Source: Phoronis australis (Eukaryota; Phoronida; Phoronidae). From it: DNA of 64,000 nucleotides. Below are positions 48,209 to 59,772 of the stretch, in pieces. Numbering within the stretch: the first letter of the stretch is position 1; each line of letters opens with the position of its first letter. Where the stretch lies: contig NMRA01000062.1 in assembly GCA_002633005.1 (NCBI GenBank), positions 543,981 through 607,980 of the forward strand, given 5' to 3'. The notes under the pieces are model-generated. The model saw only the letters and a list, made by a program, of their open reading frames with translations. It was not told where the DNA came from and ran no database searches. A program made the translations under genes and the position numbers.

Positions 48209-48390
48209 ATGGCGTGTTGTATCGTTCCCGCTTGTGCGAACAATGAAGCTACGAAGAAAGCGGGTATGTCGTTTTTTTATTTCCTCGAGAGCCCGAAATG
48301 CTTCAGAAGTGGCTCATGGCATTGAAGAATGAAAAATACGCCGTTAATACCAAGTATGAGGCCGTGAAACTTCTCCGTGTCTGTCAGTGG
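48209..48390 (+). pseudogene. Element B: THAP domain relic
   Basis: MACCIVPACANNEATKKAGM begins a textbook THAP domain with its first two zinc Cys. After SFFYF a one-base shift in a T run moves to EPEMLQKWLMALKNEKYAVN and VKLLRVC. The C..H-F end is degraded (CQWP). Element A keeps CGRHF here, so together they show the intact pattern without either being functional. Confidence 0.82.
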
Positions 48391-48571
48391 CCTGCAGTCG
48401 TCGGATCGGTTGTTGATCAATTTTTGATTATGGAGAATTGTAATTAGTCATGAAAACATAAACAATTACAATTAATTCAAGGCATGAGAACATAACGTTT
48501 TATATAATCTGTTTGATGACTGAATCGTTCGTCAGGCTTCTGTTTGGTCCTCTGGGTGTAGGGTGTTTTCG

Positions 48572-48992
48572 CTACTTCTTTTTCTCAGCCCTAAAAAACG
48601 TCCTAAGCACACCTCTATTTAGACGCTGTGCAAAATCAGGATAGTCCGTGAGACACATCTGCGCTTCTCCAAGAAGGCACGTTTCACTTGCGGAATTTCG
48701 TGGCAGCAAACGCAAGCGTCAGTCGTTTGCATTATGGTTGACACTACGGCAAGTCATTCAAACGGTTTTTGGAACTATCCATGTGTTCCGTTGTCTGTAC
48801 ACGTTCACGGAGTCTCCCTATTATTTCTTGATCAGTGTATTGCGGTTCGAACTGATAGCCTGTGAAACCTAACGATCGACCTGTGAAGTCTTCGTCAAAT
48901 GAGCACTCGTCTAAGTCGGGATTGCTAGATACCACATTGACGTTTATAATTGTTAGTTCTGGTTCAAAATGAATTATTCTCACCCTTACCAA
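48572..48992 (-). pseudogene. Element B: protein with P2X7-type intracellular (ballast) domain, frameshifted
   Basis: The minus-strand frame from 48992 has NPDLDECSFDEDFTG then GYQFEPQYTDQEIIGRLRER, an N-terminal signature (Y.FEP) I associate with stand-alone ballast proteins. After a stop at 48744-48746, shifted frames give CRS, CQP, then TTDACVCCHEIPQV, and finally CLTDYPDFAQRLNRGVLRTF and AEKKK. The order C..C..M.T..AC.CC.EI ... C.T..P.F...LN..VL.T is that of the Cys-rich zinc-binding domain at the C-terminus of vertebrate P2X7 and of many invertebrate proteins. At least three frame breaks. Function within a transposon is unknown; DNA or partner binding is speculation. Confidence 0.72.
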
Positions 48993-49670
48993 TGCTTACA
49001 TAAATCTGAAACGAAGTCTGTCTCATTAGATACATTTTGTAATGCCTTGGAGTGTTCGTGAGTGCAAATGTTCTGAGAAGCCAGCAATGAATAAATCACT
49101 GCGTTACCGGCTTTAGATGCAATAAACTAATGATGTGAGCACATGCTAATTCAGTGTTTGCTGACAGAAAACTGTTGCGAAACAATAATTCGATTTAATA
49201 TCCTATGGTCAGATGTTAGGGGAATCTTTATTTAGATATTCATATACATTATTCGAATCATTGTTACTGTACAACTTTGGAAATGACGGTTCTGTGGAAG
49301 GGTAATCTGACTTCTCGGCCCTCGACGAGCTACTAAGTAAATTTTAAAGATTCGCGTCTAATTCACCAAAATAACCACTTGCATATTTTTTTCTTTTGCT
49401 CACTAGTATAGTATTTTCATGACTGAAGTTTAGTTTCCAACCTTGGCTGGTTTATGTTCGTCATGTCTTCAGTCCGGCCGTCTGTATTTCACGGTCGAAT
49501 AATATGAATTCATCATCGAACAGACCCCAAACTCCCGCGATTGCGGACCTTGGTAAATTGGCCTACCGAACTTTGTAGGCTACGGTACGTTCAAATACTT
49601 AAAAATCTGTAACAGCGAAATAAAATAATACATTTATTCAATAACCCGATGTGTTTGTAAGGGTTTTACA

Positions 49671-49930
49671 TGGGTGCACCCGGGGGGGGGGCTCGAACGA
49701 GCCCCCAAATTTGGCGAATTGGGCAAAAAGGTCTGCCTCAGTGAAAAACGTCCGAGTGAAGGACACAAAAGTCCTCAAAAGACTCAACAAAAAATCGGCG
49801 CAGATGCACAATTCGTAGGCCTGAACCTAGTGGCCCCGTTTTTTGTTTACTCCCCGTTGATTTTGTTCAGTTAAAGGTTCCCATATCGAGAAATTCAAGC
49901 CCCCTATATCTTAAGCTGGGTGCGCGCATA
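49671..49930 (+). mobile_element. 260-bp hAT-like non-autonomous element nested in B
   Basis: GTTTTACA directly precedes (49663-49670) and follows (49931-49938) it, an 8-bp target duplication as in hAT elements. Ends TGGGTGCACCCGG and (complement) TGCGCGCACCCAG match at 10 of 13. Element A has a single copy of the site and no insertion, which confirms the boundaries. Confidence 0.82.
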
Positions 49931-50173
49931 GTTTTACATCGAATTTTGATGATTTATTGGTGTAAAACGATGAATTCAAGCGGCAAGCTGACACCAGTAA
50001 GTGTGTTGTGAACCAGTGAACAGACTGCATTCGAACCTTTGACGTCATTGGTTAATTTCAACGCCTCCGTATGCCGTCAGGTGTCAGGTAAAAAGCTGTA
50101 ATTGCTGTTATAGAGTGGAACTACTCGATCTAAATTGATAAAAACTAGGTTATTTTTTTGGTGGCATTCTCCT

Positions 50174-52291
50174 TTAACTGTAGAGAAAGACCGCTCACGA
50201 TGAACAAAAAACGTTTTCTGTATGCAATGAGCATGTGTTTTAGTTGAAACCTGCGCTCTTATCTTTTAAGTGAGACACTAATTGTGCAGTAGCAGACGAG
50301 AGAACAAGGATTTGTTGACGTCGCCAGAACAGAGTATGGCATTATTTTGAACACTCTTAAAAGGTGCGTTTGCGAATGGGCCAGGTAGTACCACAGAAGG
50401 CCGGTAAACCCAATGTCACAGCCTCGGAACATCGGCTGTAGTTTTCACGTTAACACGAATACGTGAACATTTGGTAGGGCTTCCAAACCTCCCTAGGGAT
50501 GTCTCGCTTCTCTTGCTCTCCCGGTTGTTCCGTCAAGTTGTTGCAACATACCTTCGCGGAATTGCCAAAAATTCCAAACATTGAATTACGGATTTCAAAT
50601 ACCTTGCAACTTAACAACCTGCTGTTAATTGAAATGAGGTGGCCCAACATGACACCGTTATTTTTATTCCGGTAACAGGCAGTTTTTCATTAATTTCGGG
50701 TTTACATGTTAATGTCTTAAGAGAATCGGTTGGTTTACGGACTTTTTGACTATTAGCAGGAAGAGATAACCAGGAAGGGACAACTAGCTAAACCGCCGTT
50801 TTTGGCCTCCTTCCCCGGTCTAATTTCAGGACTTAAGTTTCGTTTAAAAGGAAACAGATGATTTTATCAGAGAGATTAAAGCTTTTTCTATAGAAGGATA
50901 TCAAAAAACTCACTTTGCAACCTTAAACAGTGGTGTAATTGTACTTTAAAAATATCGACTTCAGAGCACTCAATCGCAACTTCCCACACGCAGTCACGGG
51001 TATTTAAGCTTTTCCGTCGATGTATAGATGGCGCAGTAGTCAAGTACTCCCTCATTTGCATATCAAATTTGCATGTGGGAGTTCTGAGACTCTCGTCAGT
51101 TGTTGGTCGAGCGCTTGAGTGGATAAAGCGGTGACCTCCCACTGAGAGCACGCGCTGATGAAGATACCACTCGATCGCTTCGCAATCAGGAGGTGAAAAC
51201 ACTCTCATGACCGCAGTTCTGAATTCCAGCTAAGCAAGCCCTATTTCGAGGAGCGGACTTTGAATTGTTTTCGTCCCCTGACAGTGGATTGCAGAGATTA
51301 GAATGAGGTCAACATCAAACTTTCTGCGGCTACATGTCGTGTTGACAAAAGTTTGAAGTGTCAGAACCATAGACGGAGCGTGCGGGATGTCATGATTCCT
51401 GTTCTTCAGTTGACGAAAACATTGCTATTGGCATAAAGAATGGCCGTGGGAAATTAATTTTGAGGTGGACACCTGTATCCAAGAATAAATATTAATACTC
51501 TGTAATATCTCATCCTCCGCGTTTCGTTTCTTTTGACGCTGTTTGAGGTTGCGGTATCGTGAAACAACACTGTCGGGAGAGAAGTTGCACCGAATAATTG
51601 GAATTGGCTGCAGTTCTTCCTTTAGAATGCCCGGACTCAACTGTGTCGTTTTCTTGGCAAGTCTCTTGCCTGCCGAAATTTTTCTGAGCATTGAAGACAT
51701 CGGCCTTGCGCCAATCAACCTTTTATCTGCTCAGGCTACAAAAATGTTATGCCTAATTTTCTACCATTTTAGCACACTTTGTGGTTCTGCTACAGTTAGC
51801 ACTGCCATAATCGTATTTCTTAATTCCGCCACAGTATGCATACTTGGAAGTTAGTTTTGCTAGGTGTTGTTCATCATTAAATGCCTCAAATTCCTTGACG
51901 CCATGGACATTTCCGTCAACACAAAACGCACCCTTGCCATTCTTAAAAATTCGTATATATGTGCTATAATTGCTTCAAAGGACCGGCAGTAACCGTGGGT
52001 GGAATGTCGGTAGCTTCGCGACTAAGTATACAACTAACTCCTGTTGAAATTCTCCATACTTCCAAATTCTTGTTTGCAGGTGCTGGTAATTGCCTTCAAT
52101 GGTTTTCATAATAAGAGACTAGAAATGCGAGTTGTCACTGCCTTACATTTTCACTGGCCACCTTGCTACAGTCGACTTGCGCAATAGCCGAATTAGTGTC
52201 CACATTTGTGGTCACGTGCCGGATACAGGCCCATGAGACAAGTTGCAGCAACAAATTCAGTACGAATCTATAAACCCTTTTACACGCACAA
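50174..52291. other. No clear gene
   Basis: Minus-strand frames at 50888-51208 and 51425-51718 have no motif. A weak A-box-like TTGAGTGGATAAAGCGGTG at 51113 is all that suggests a SINE. Confidence 0.35.
50754..50785 (+). repeat. 32-bp arm of a distant inverted repeat (partner 55666-55697)
   Basis: TAGCAGGAAGAGATAACCAG plus 12 further bases is an exact reverse complement of 55666-55697, 4.9 kb away. Flanks are unrelated. Confidence 0.85.
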
Positions 52292-52295
52292 TTAA

Positions 52296-53585
52296 AGGTG
52301 AAAGCAACCTTTTTTCATGTCACTTTTAGCACAAATAAGGTTCGTTGATTATCCCAGACACATTTTTCACTTAATTGCAACTTTTCGTAATTTGATTAAT
52401 TTCTCGTCATCTACTCCGGAAGTGACGTTTGGGGAGGCAAGAGTTTCGCGCCAATTTCTTTTCATTATAGTCTGACTGTGAGAGCTGTCGAGTGAGTCAT
52501 TGTTCTACCTCGGTTGTGATCAGCTAGGTCGTCGTTTGCTTTTGTTTACAAGTCAGTCAACATGCCACGTCTCACACGCGCTTTGGGTACCTTGCGTCGC
52601 TTTCCGAAGGATGACACACTTCGCGTACTTGGCTAGCTCGTTCATGTGAAGAACGCAGCGTTACCCGTCCACGCAACGTGCAAAGCAGTGGAGGGTTACC
52701 GAGTGTGTGGCAAGCATTTTCTGCCGTCAGATTATGACAGATATGCACGCTGAATTCATGAAGGTCCCTGCAAAACAACGCCTTAAGAAGGGTACCTTAC
52801 CGTCGCTGTCGATTCCCGGCAGTGCTCCGTCGCCAACCCCGAGAATTGCGTTTTTGAAGCGAGAAGCCTCGGGAGCTGTGGCCACTATAAACACTGACTG
52901 GAGGCACTTCATCTGCTGTCACCCGTGCCTCCGAACGTACCCCATTGCGTGCAATTTCGGAAACTAGCAGTGATTCGCCCTGTCTCTGAGCCCAGAGCGT
53001 GTAAGCAGTCCTGCAGCGATGTTGAGTAGTGGGAGTGAATACAGGCCCAGTTCGACACCCAGTGAAGAGGACAGTTCGTCATCCAATGAACAGATCGGTG
53101 AGCCTAAGTTTGATAAGTTTATTGTGGACTTGTATTGGAGCTATTTGGAAGCTGCCAGGTGTGTGGCGAGGGAGTCACACGGAGGGATGCAAGCAATTTG
53201 GGTGCTCAGATCACTCTTCAGTGGGAGTGTGTCGCGGGACACTCGGGCAAGTGGGACAGTTCTTACTCTGTACGTGAGACAATAATGAGTACACACCAGT
53301 GCGCAGCAACAGCGTGACATGTTGACTGACTCCTAAGCAAAAGCAAACGACGACCGAACTTATCACAACCGAGGTAGAACAATGACTGACTCGACTGCTC
53401 TCACAGTCAGACTATATGAAAAGAAATTGGCGCGAAATTCTTGCCTTCCAAAACGTCACTTCCGGAGTAGACAACGAGTAATCAATTAAATTACGAAAAG
53501 CAGTAAATAAGTGAAAAATATGTCTGGGATAATCAACGAACCTTATTTTTGCTAAAAATGACATGAAAAAAGGTTGCCTTCGCCT
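52296..53585 (+). mobile_element. Element C: TTAA-flanked THAP transposon with about 270-bp terminal inverted repeats
   Basis: TTAA at 52292-52295 and 53586-53589. Ends AGGTGAAAGCAACC and AGGCGAAGGCAACC start inverted repeats that stay recognisably alike (by eye about 90%) for about 270 bp, 52296-52570 against 53311-53585. The ATG of the THAP frame lies inside the left repeat. At 1.29 kb it is much too short for a full Kolobok-type transposase; it is an internally deleted relative. Confidence 0.9.
52562..53317 (+). pseudogene. Element C: THAP and Cys-rich transposase N-terminal remnant
   Basis: MPRLTRALGTLRRFPKDD, then VKNAALPVHATCKAVEGYRV with CGKHFLPSDYDR: the later half of a THAP domain (C..H-F then L..S-D), with stops. 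Further on, LFGSCQVCGEGVTRRD and LQWECVAGHSGKWDSS form the Cys-pair/GH.G.W.SS module that follows THAP in Kolobok-type proteins (from memory of that family). The intervening frames are broken. Confidence 0.72.
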
Positions 53586-53589
53586 TTAA

Positions 53590-54064
53590 ACGCGCAAAAC
53601 TGATACTGTATTTCTTAAACCTTTAATTCAATGCTCAAGCTATACAACGAATGCGTGTTGAAACACAACATTGACCTTGGACCAACGATGGACTCCTTGC
53701 ATCAGGACCTTAGTAAGCGGGGGGAGGGCGAGTGCCACCCCAAAAAAATTGCATGCCTCAGGGTCAAACCATGGCAACCGACAAAGGTGTGGGGCTGGGG
53801 AAAGACAAAAAAGAAAGACTTCGAATACTGATCAGAGCGAAAATTCAAGAGAACATTGACAACTCGGTATCAGTGTATGGCTTACCATTTGAGGGCCCTG
53901 GCCAGGACAATTGTTGGGTCTCCGTTTTTGCAGCATAGGTCGTCTAAGTGCCCTTGAAAATGTGCACTTAATCATTCATACATGTATTTCGAAAATTCGA
54001 GAAAATTTGTAAAGCAAAAGTTTTTCGGAGCGTATTAATTCAGTCCAAGTTTTCCAGTGGTCCA
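53590..54064. other. No recognisable gene
   Basis: Three overlapping short frames at 53631-53938 show no motif. Confidence 0.4.
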
Positions 54065-54140
54065 TAGGCGGTGCACTACAGGGGGGCTGAGGGGGCTTTA
54101 GCCCTCACTTTTTTCAGTACTGCGCCTTCTGTAAACCTCC
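54065..54140 (+). repeat. Small G/C-tract repeat related to 45378-45447
   Basis: GGCGGTGCACTAC at the left, ACTTTTTTCAGTACTGCGCC at the right, with a GGGGGCT/AGCCCTC core. Same layout as the copy in transporter intron 8. Confidence 0.5.
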
Positions 54141-54930
54141 GGCATGACACTACCAACTACTCATGAGGGGAAGTTGAGATTCCAAATTCATCAAAAACAC
54201 AAAACATTCGTGCACAGCACAGAAGCTGTCTTGTAAGAAATGGCGATGCGTCACTGAACTTAGTTGAAGCCTGAAGGCAAAAATTCGATCCATCATCTGA
54301 CCACCATATCGCAAAGAAGGACCCTAAACGATAACAGGGGTATTTCTTGAATGTGGGGCAGCTCTAAATGCTTTATTGAATTAAAAACTAGACTAATGAA
54401 ATTCAAAAATTTACAAACCGTAGATCAAAAAAGAAGTTCAAGTCATTGCTCATAAATTTGGAAAGATTGTCTTTGCACTTCCTTGATGCTTGTAGTTCCC
54501 AGTATTGTGCAATGAATTTAGGTTCTTTTAGACCGAATCGTTTGCTTGCCATTCCCGTGCACACTGCAAAGGCTGGACACGTTGTGACTCAGTGGCGCAC
54601 CCACGTTAAAAATAAGGTGTAGTCATGCAGTAGAATCCGCGCACAGTGATTGACGGGAAAAGAACTTGAACTGCACTGAGGGGTTGAAGTGTGTGCATTT
54701 TTTGGGACACGCGTTCATTTTCCCAGCCGCCCTGCAGAAGCTGGACCAGTGGCCGTGTTTCAACAAGGAATTTTGATACAGCTCTATAGGCCAAGGATTT
54801 CGGGATCATATCTTTCCAAAAAATCTTCAGGAAATGACCGTATTAAAATGAACTTTTCCCGAAACTGGGTCAAAAAACGACCTTGGAGCCAGAACACGGG
54901 TATAGGTTCGAGTTAAGCCGCACGTCTCGA

Positions 54931-55087
54931 ATGAATCATAGCGGAGCTGACCAGCGACTAGCATTAGTTCGTCGAATTGCGCATGAATCATAGCGGAGCT
55001 GACCAGCGACTAGCATTTAGTTCGTCGAATTGCGCATGAATCATAGCAGAGCTGACCAGCGACTAGCATTAGTTCGTCGAATTGCGC
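54931..55087 (+). repeat. 52-bp tandem repeat, three copies
   Basis: Copies at 54931-54982, 54983-55035 (53 bp, one extra T) and 55036-55087 differ by only one or two bases. Each begins ATGAATCATAGC and ends TCGTCGAATTGCGC. High identity implies recent amplification. Confidence 0.97.
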
Positions 55088-58000
55088 ATGCATGGATCAG
55101 ACTTCCCGGCGACGCCACGACACCGGCCACCGTGGCGGGAGCAGCTAATTTCTTGACTAACACCTGCTTCTAAATCTGGATTTAAGCAAAATGACGAAGT
55201 CCACGCATACACACATGCAAACGTATCCAAATACAATTAAATGTATTTTCATGTGAAACCATTCCATGTTCTTTGAACATTGACTTGTATGAGTTCTTAA
55301 TTTTCTTAGATCTGCCCAATCAGATAGAACTGCGTTTCAAGTCATTCACTATAGGCACTCGAGGGTTCAAATTGGAAGCTCGCGCCGTATGACGTCGTAT
55401 GACGTAGACGACGCGAGCCTCATTTGCATATATTAGTGACATCTGTTGGTTCAAAAAAGAGGATCATGCCCGAGTACATGCCTGGGAAGAGGCATCTTTT
55501 GGAAGGGTAAAACAAGTCATGTTCAAAGCATCCCAGTGCCATTAATATGAAGTCTTTGGGGACAAAAGTGGTGTTATTTTATAGCTAAAGAGTTAAGCTT
55601 TCAAACACTACTTTAACATTTACTTTTGAAATCACCTTTGAAAATACGTTAAAATGCGCTAAAACAGTTGTCCCTTCCTGGTTATCTCTTCCTGCTATTA
55701 GCCAATATTAAAAGAAATTAACGATGTTTCAGTGAACTTGGACGCATTCTGTCATCCGACCTCCAAACAACAAAATGCGCAAGATGGTTTTTACCAATCT
55801 TGAAATGTCTCTCCAAGAAATTGGTATTTCGGGGTTGTTTAAAGTGCTTAAACCACCATTTATGTTATTTTGACCAGTGACTAGATTGTCAACATCAGTA
55901 ACCTTACTTTGCAGCACTGCATATCACGACAGTGAGTCCAATATACCAAAAACGCGAAAATGGAAAAAGTGACCTTAAATGAAAGTACCTTAGTTCCACG
56001 TGAGTGTGACGTATGAACTCACCCAGCGCCAGTGTGTCATGTCCACCAACACGCGTTTCTAACTTCTACCACATGAGCGCTTTTTTGATATCCCGTGGGA
56101 AAGTGAAGAAAATCCACAGCATTTTCAAATACTAACTTGTCACACACAACTCAACATTCTTGTTGTACAATAAACCACGGGAAAACGAGCAGCAATATCT
56201 GACCACTCTTTGCACTAAACACAATAGAAGATGGCTAATGCCGTGATTGGTTGTCCCGATTACACGTAGTATGTATCAACCAATAAATGCTCGTAACTTA
56301 TGATTAGCTAAATAACAAATCGTCAGATAGTATTTCACAGCTGGTCGACTTCTGGAGTTGTATTTTTTAAATATGGAATTGATGATTCTAAGCACTTTAA
56401 TGAAATCCTGTCACATCTTCATCATTTTTCCTCCCGAGGAGGCGGCAACCTGAAACCCGGGTATCAGTCTCTCAGCAAGGGATTTTGTGCCTTCAAAGCA
56501 TGGCCTTAGAGCACTGAACTTTTTCAGAAGTGAACCCTAACAAACTAATCAAGTGAATCTCAACCTTTGGCATATTTTCACGCTCTTAAATAGATGAAAC
56601 TATAAGCGAAGTTTCGAGACGATGTTCCATCAACCCAATTTCGAGGTTCCGAGTTTTTTCCAGATTTTGCCGCATGCTGTACGAGTTTCTTATGTTTCAC
56701 TTGCACGTCCAAAAAGTGATCTTGGTAATGCTTGTTTTTGGCAACTTAAATATCAAAATCATGTACTAAATGCGTAACGCACGTAACGTGAAAGTAACAC
56801 TCTCTCGTGAAATGTTTTTGAAATTCGGGTGTTCAGTGATGTCCCGTGATGGCAGTAGATGACACAATTTGGACTCGGAAATAAGAATAGACGTGCCGTC
56901 ACATAATACTGGGTCTAAAACTTCATGATGACGTCATGCTAAACATTCCTTTACACTGTACGGGTACCCAAGCTTCTTGTGACTGCCTCATCAAGCAAGA
57001 AAGCCCACAAGTCCACGATGACGCGAGAAGGATGGGGTAAAATTCACTACGAGTCGCATTAGTAGCCCCCACATATTGTTTACCTTTTACGGGCCCAGTT
57101 TTACTCCTAGGCCTGACTATCAATTTTATAACATCTCAATGAAATATATTGCTTTTCTGTCGAAACTACACATACTTGGATACATTTCAGTACACCTTCT
57201 CTGGAATCACTGGTTCGAGTAGCATTTAATTAGTACACATACTATGAACAATTGCAATACGTTCTCATTAGAGCAACGCAGTTTACCGATGCACTCCATA
57301 CGTAATTTTAAAGTGAATGCTATATTTTATGTCGCGCTAAATTTATCAAAGATGCAAAATGAATTAATTAGTGCAGCTGTTAGGCGAGATCAACTTAATG
57401 CGTATCTATGTTCATTACGTTGGTTACCATGGCAATGAGGCATATTCCAGCTTAGTAAACTATGAGCAGGTTTGCTTGCTCATGACATTTAAAGCGACTG
57501 TAAACCTGCCTTACACCTCAGAAATTAACTTTAGATTTAGACCTATTACCATCATGAAATTGGTCTCAAATTGTTCCTTTGTCAAATTAGATGTTATTTG
57601 GGGCTTCTTTATCAATTGCTTTGTACCAGGCTGTACAAAGTGGCTTATCACGGCGTGTCAGTTTAGGCACCGATCACGGGCTCAACTGAGGAATAAAGAA
57701 CTTACACTTTCTTAAAAATTCTGAAATTAATTGTCATCTACCTAAGGAACAACTTGAGACCAATGTTGTTGCGTCACTGGCCGAAATCAAAAGTTTACCA
57801 CTTGGGCAGGACGCGGGTTTACAGACGGTTTAAAGTACTGTAGCTGATATTCGCTCGGAAAATATCGGCTTGGTTACTATGACACCGATAGACATTTCAG
57901 TTCGGTGATCAACAAATTTCAAGTGAAGATCGCTGGAAGCACTACTTCCATCAACAGTAAGTATACTGTTATAATTTTGTACTACCAAAATTGAAAGCAA

Positions 58001-58165
58001 GCCTTGACAGCCTGTTTCGCCGAATGCCAGTCGGTTTGATTACAGTAAACTAGTTTCATGAACCTTACTGTGCAACAGAACCTATTCATTTATCAACCGA
58101 ATTTCACCCGCAAAATATCTGGCTACCATTGGCATAGCTAGAGTGGTATGGACATGACAGCCTAA
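55088..58165. other. Long stretch without recognisable gene
   Basis: Contains the right arm of the 32-bp inverted repeat (55666-55697). Frames at 55729-55917 (minus) and 57371-57715 have no motif I know. Confidence 0.35.
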
Positions 58166-58411
58166 TGGATATTTTTATGCTACAAGGAAACACTCCTAGA
58201 AGCATACAATTTACGGTACAGTCTTGGGCGCATTTCAACGCTGCGTGTTGCTCTTGTTCAGCACGAATTCAAACGAGTAAATCGAATTTCCAGAAAACGG
58301 CATTATGGTAAAAGGTTTATCCCATACGTGTTGAATCAGTCGAATGCAATACGGCCATGTGATAATGTTTTCCGTATTCACCTCCCGCACTACTTAAACA
58401 GTGACCTCTGA
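58166..58411 (+). other. Unidentified 81-codon open frame, coding-like
   Basis: From WIFLCYKETLLEAYNLRYSL to a TGA at 58409. It has no Met and is rich in Arg/His (HEFKRVNRISRKRHYGKRF), with varied codons rather than repeat-derived ones. It could be an exon or a transposon fragment. No family recognised. Confidence 0.25.
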
Positions 58412-59035
58412 CATGGAGAGTTTAAGAGGTAGGTCAAGGTCGACTGGACGTCTTTAGCAGGTTCGATCATCAAACTTTCCGAATATAGTTTAAAGCAATA
58501 CAGTTCCTGCAGTGTGACTAACACTCAACATGTAACCAGGCCCTAAACCTGGAACAAAACTGTTAATTACAATTTTGTCTCATTTTTCAATTGCTGAATA
58601 CTATGTCGTCTGCAATTCAGGAGCCGATTCCTCGGAAACTACTTATTTAACTATTTCCAGGAAATGTTACAAGTTCACTGCATAGTTTCCGTTGTTTTCA
58701 TCTTTGTTAAGAAATAAATCGATACTTTTGAAACTGTTTCTTTTACAAGAAAAAACTTGCAACCTAACGCGCAAGTACATAAATATTGGATGTGATCCGC
58801 CATGTGAATAGTCTGAGTGAAGTATTTAAAAAATCTGCCGAAAAATGAAAGAAACTTAGGAATTTGAAGCGCATGGGATAAATACAAAACGTACCTCGAT
58901 TGTTGTACATGAAGTTATACCCCACACGACCTTATTCCGCGTATAATGTCTCGTGGGATATTGCTTCATGTACGCCACTTTTGGTACGTTTTGTGTATAT
59001 CTTCATTAATGGAAATGTTCAAAATATGAATGCTA

Positions 59036-59650
59036 CATGCAGACGATGTGGTACTCTTTGCTGAAAAGCCCATAAAACTACTTAGATTTTTAAACCGTCT
59101 TCTCAATTACTGTGACACGTGGGGAATGCTGGTGAATTTTAAAAAGACAGGTAAAGTAGTTCGTGAAGGACGGCCGTTCGGATCCAATGAAAAAATGTTT
59201 TAGAAACTACTTCATTGACATGGTCACTCATTATAAGTAGGCCTACTTTGTTGTGTTTAGGATATAGCATGGAGTGGACAAAGGTTATCCATACACCAAG
59301 GTACCCGCAATATTATCTCTTCCTAAACTGAAGCTTACCTCTAGAAGTCTATTATTATATCAATTTGACAAAACGACACATCACACTTTAAGCTGGTGTG
59401 CAGAAGTGTCGGTATTCGATAAGTGTAGATGTACCGGAAGTGAACAGATAAAATTGTTTAAACTGGCCATAGGTGTAGAAAATACCTGTTCCAATTCTGC
59501 CGCGTTAAACAAATGTGGCCGCTATCAATTTTTTACGGTTATCAGAAGGATCCCGGGTTTGAGTCCCGGTTGGGGCAAAAATCTTTTCGGAGTTTTGTTC
59601 ATTAGGTCACGGGATGTGGCCAACAGGTTGCGTACAATCCAGACTTAAAA
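59036..59650 (+). pseudogene. Non-LTR retrotransposon fragment: RT motif C and connection region
   Basis: ADDVVLFAEKPIKLLRFLNR then NYCDTWGMLVNFKKTG is the block around the reverse-transcriptase active site. After frame breaks, the frame at 59274-59648 reads LPKLKLTSRSLLLYQFDKT, LSWCAEVSVFDKC, EQIKLFKLAIGVENTCSN and ALNKCGRYQF. This matches the post-RT region of CR1/L2/jockey-like elements (same segment as [11 protein letters not shown] at 27.9 kb). Confidence 0.78.
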
Positions 59651-59772
59651 ATAGGCCTATTCGTGACCTATCAATGGTTCAAGTTTTACAAATTTACATT
59701 ATGTGATGTATTCATACTGAATCAAAATCCTGAAGATGCATTCTAGCAGACGTGAATCTTCTAGTAGCTAAG

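Larger units (their letters stand above)
47164..50173. mobile_element. Element B: TTAA-flanked THAP/ballast (Kolobok-like) transposon
   Basis: TTAA at 47160-47163 and 50174-50177; ends AGGAGAATGCCA as in A. Both end regions and the middle align with A in reverse orientation. B carries about 860 bp between its left end and THAP frame (47206-48066) that A lacks. It encodes a THAP relic on the plus strand and, converging on it, a ballast-domain protein relic on the minus strand. No transposase core is recognised. Confidence 0.85.

Noticed and set aside
51105-51240. tRNA-derived SINE
   Set aside because: A-box-like TTGAGTGGATAAAGC is present, but the B-box candidate (GTTCTGAATTCC) needs an indel and there is no stem support.
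54931-55087. CRISPR-like repeat array
   Set aside because: Head-to-tail 52-bp units with no spacers in a eukaryotic genome; an ordinary minisatellite.
59546-59580. tRNA 3' half (CCCGGGTTTGAGTCCCGG)
   Set aside because: Good T-arm-like hairpin, but no A box or acceptor stem upstream, and it overlaps the LINE fragment.
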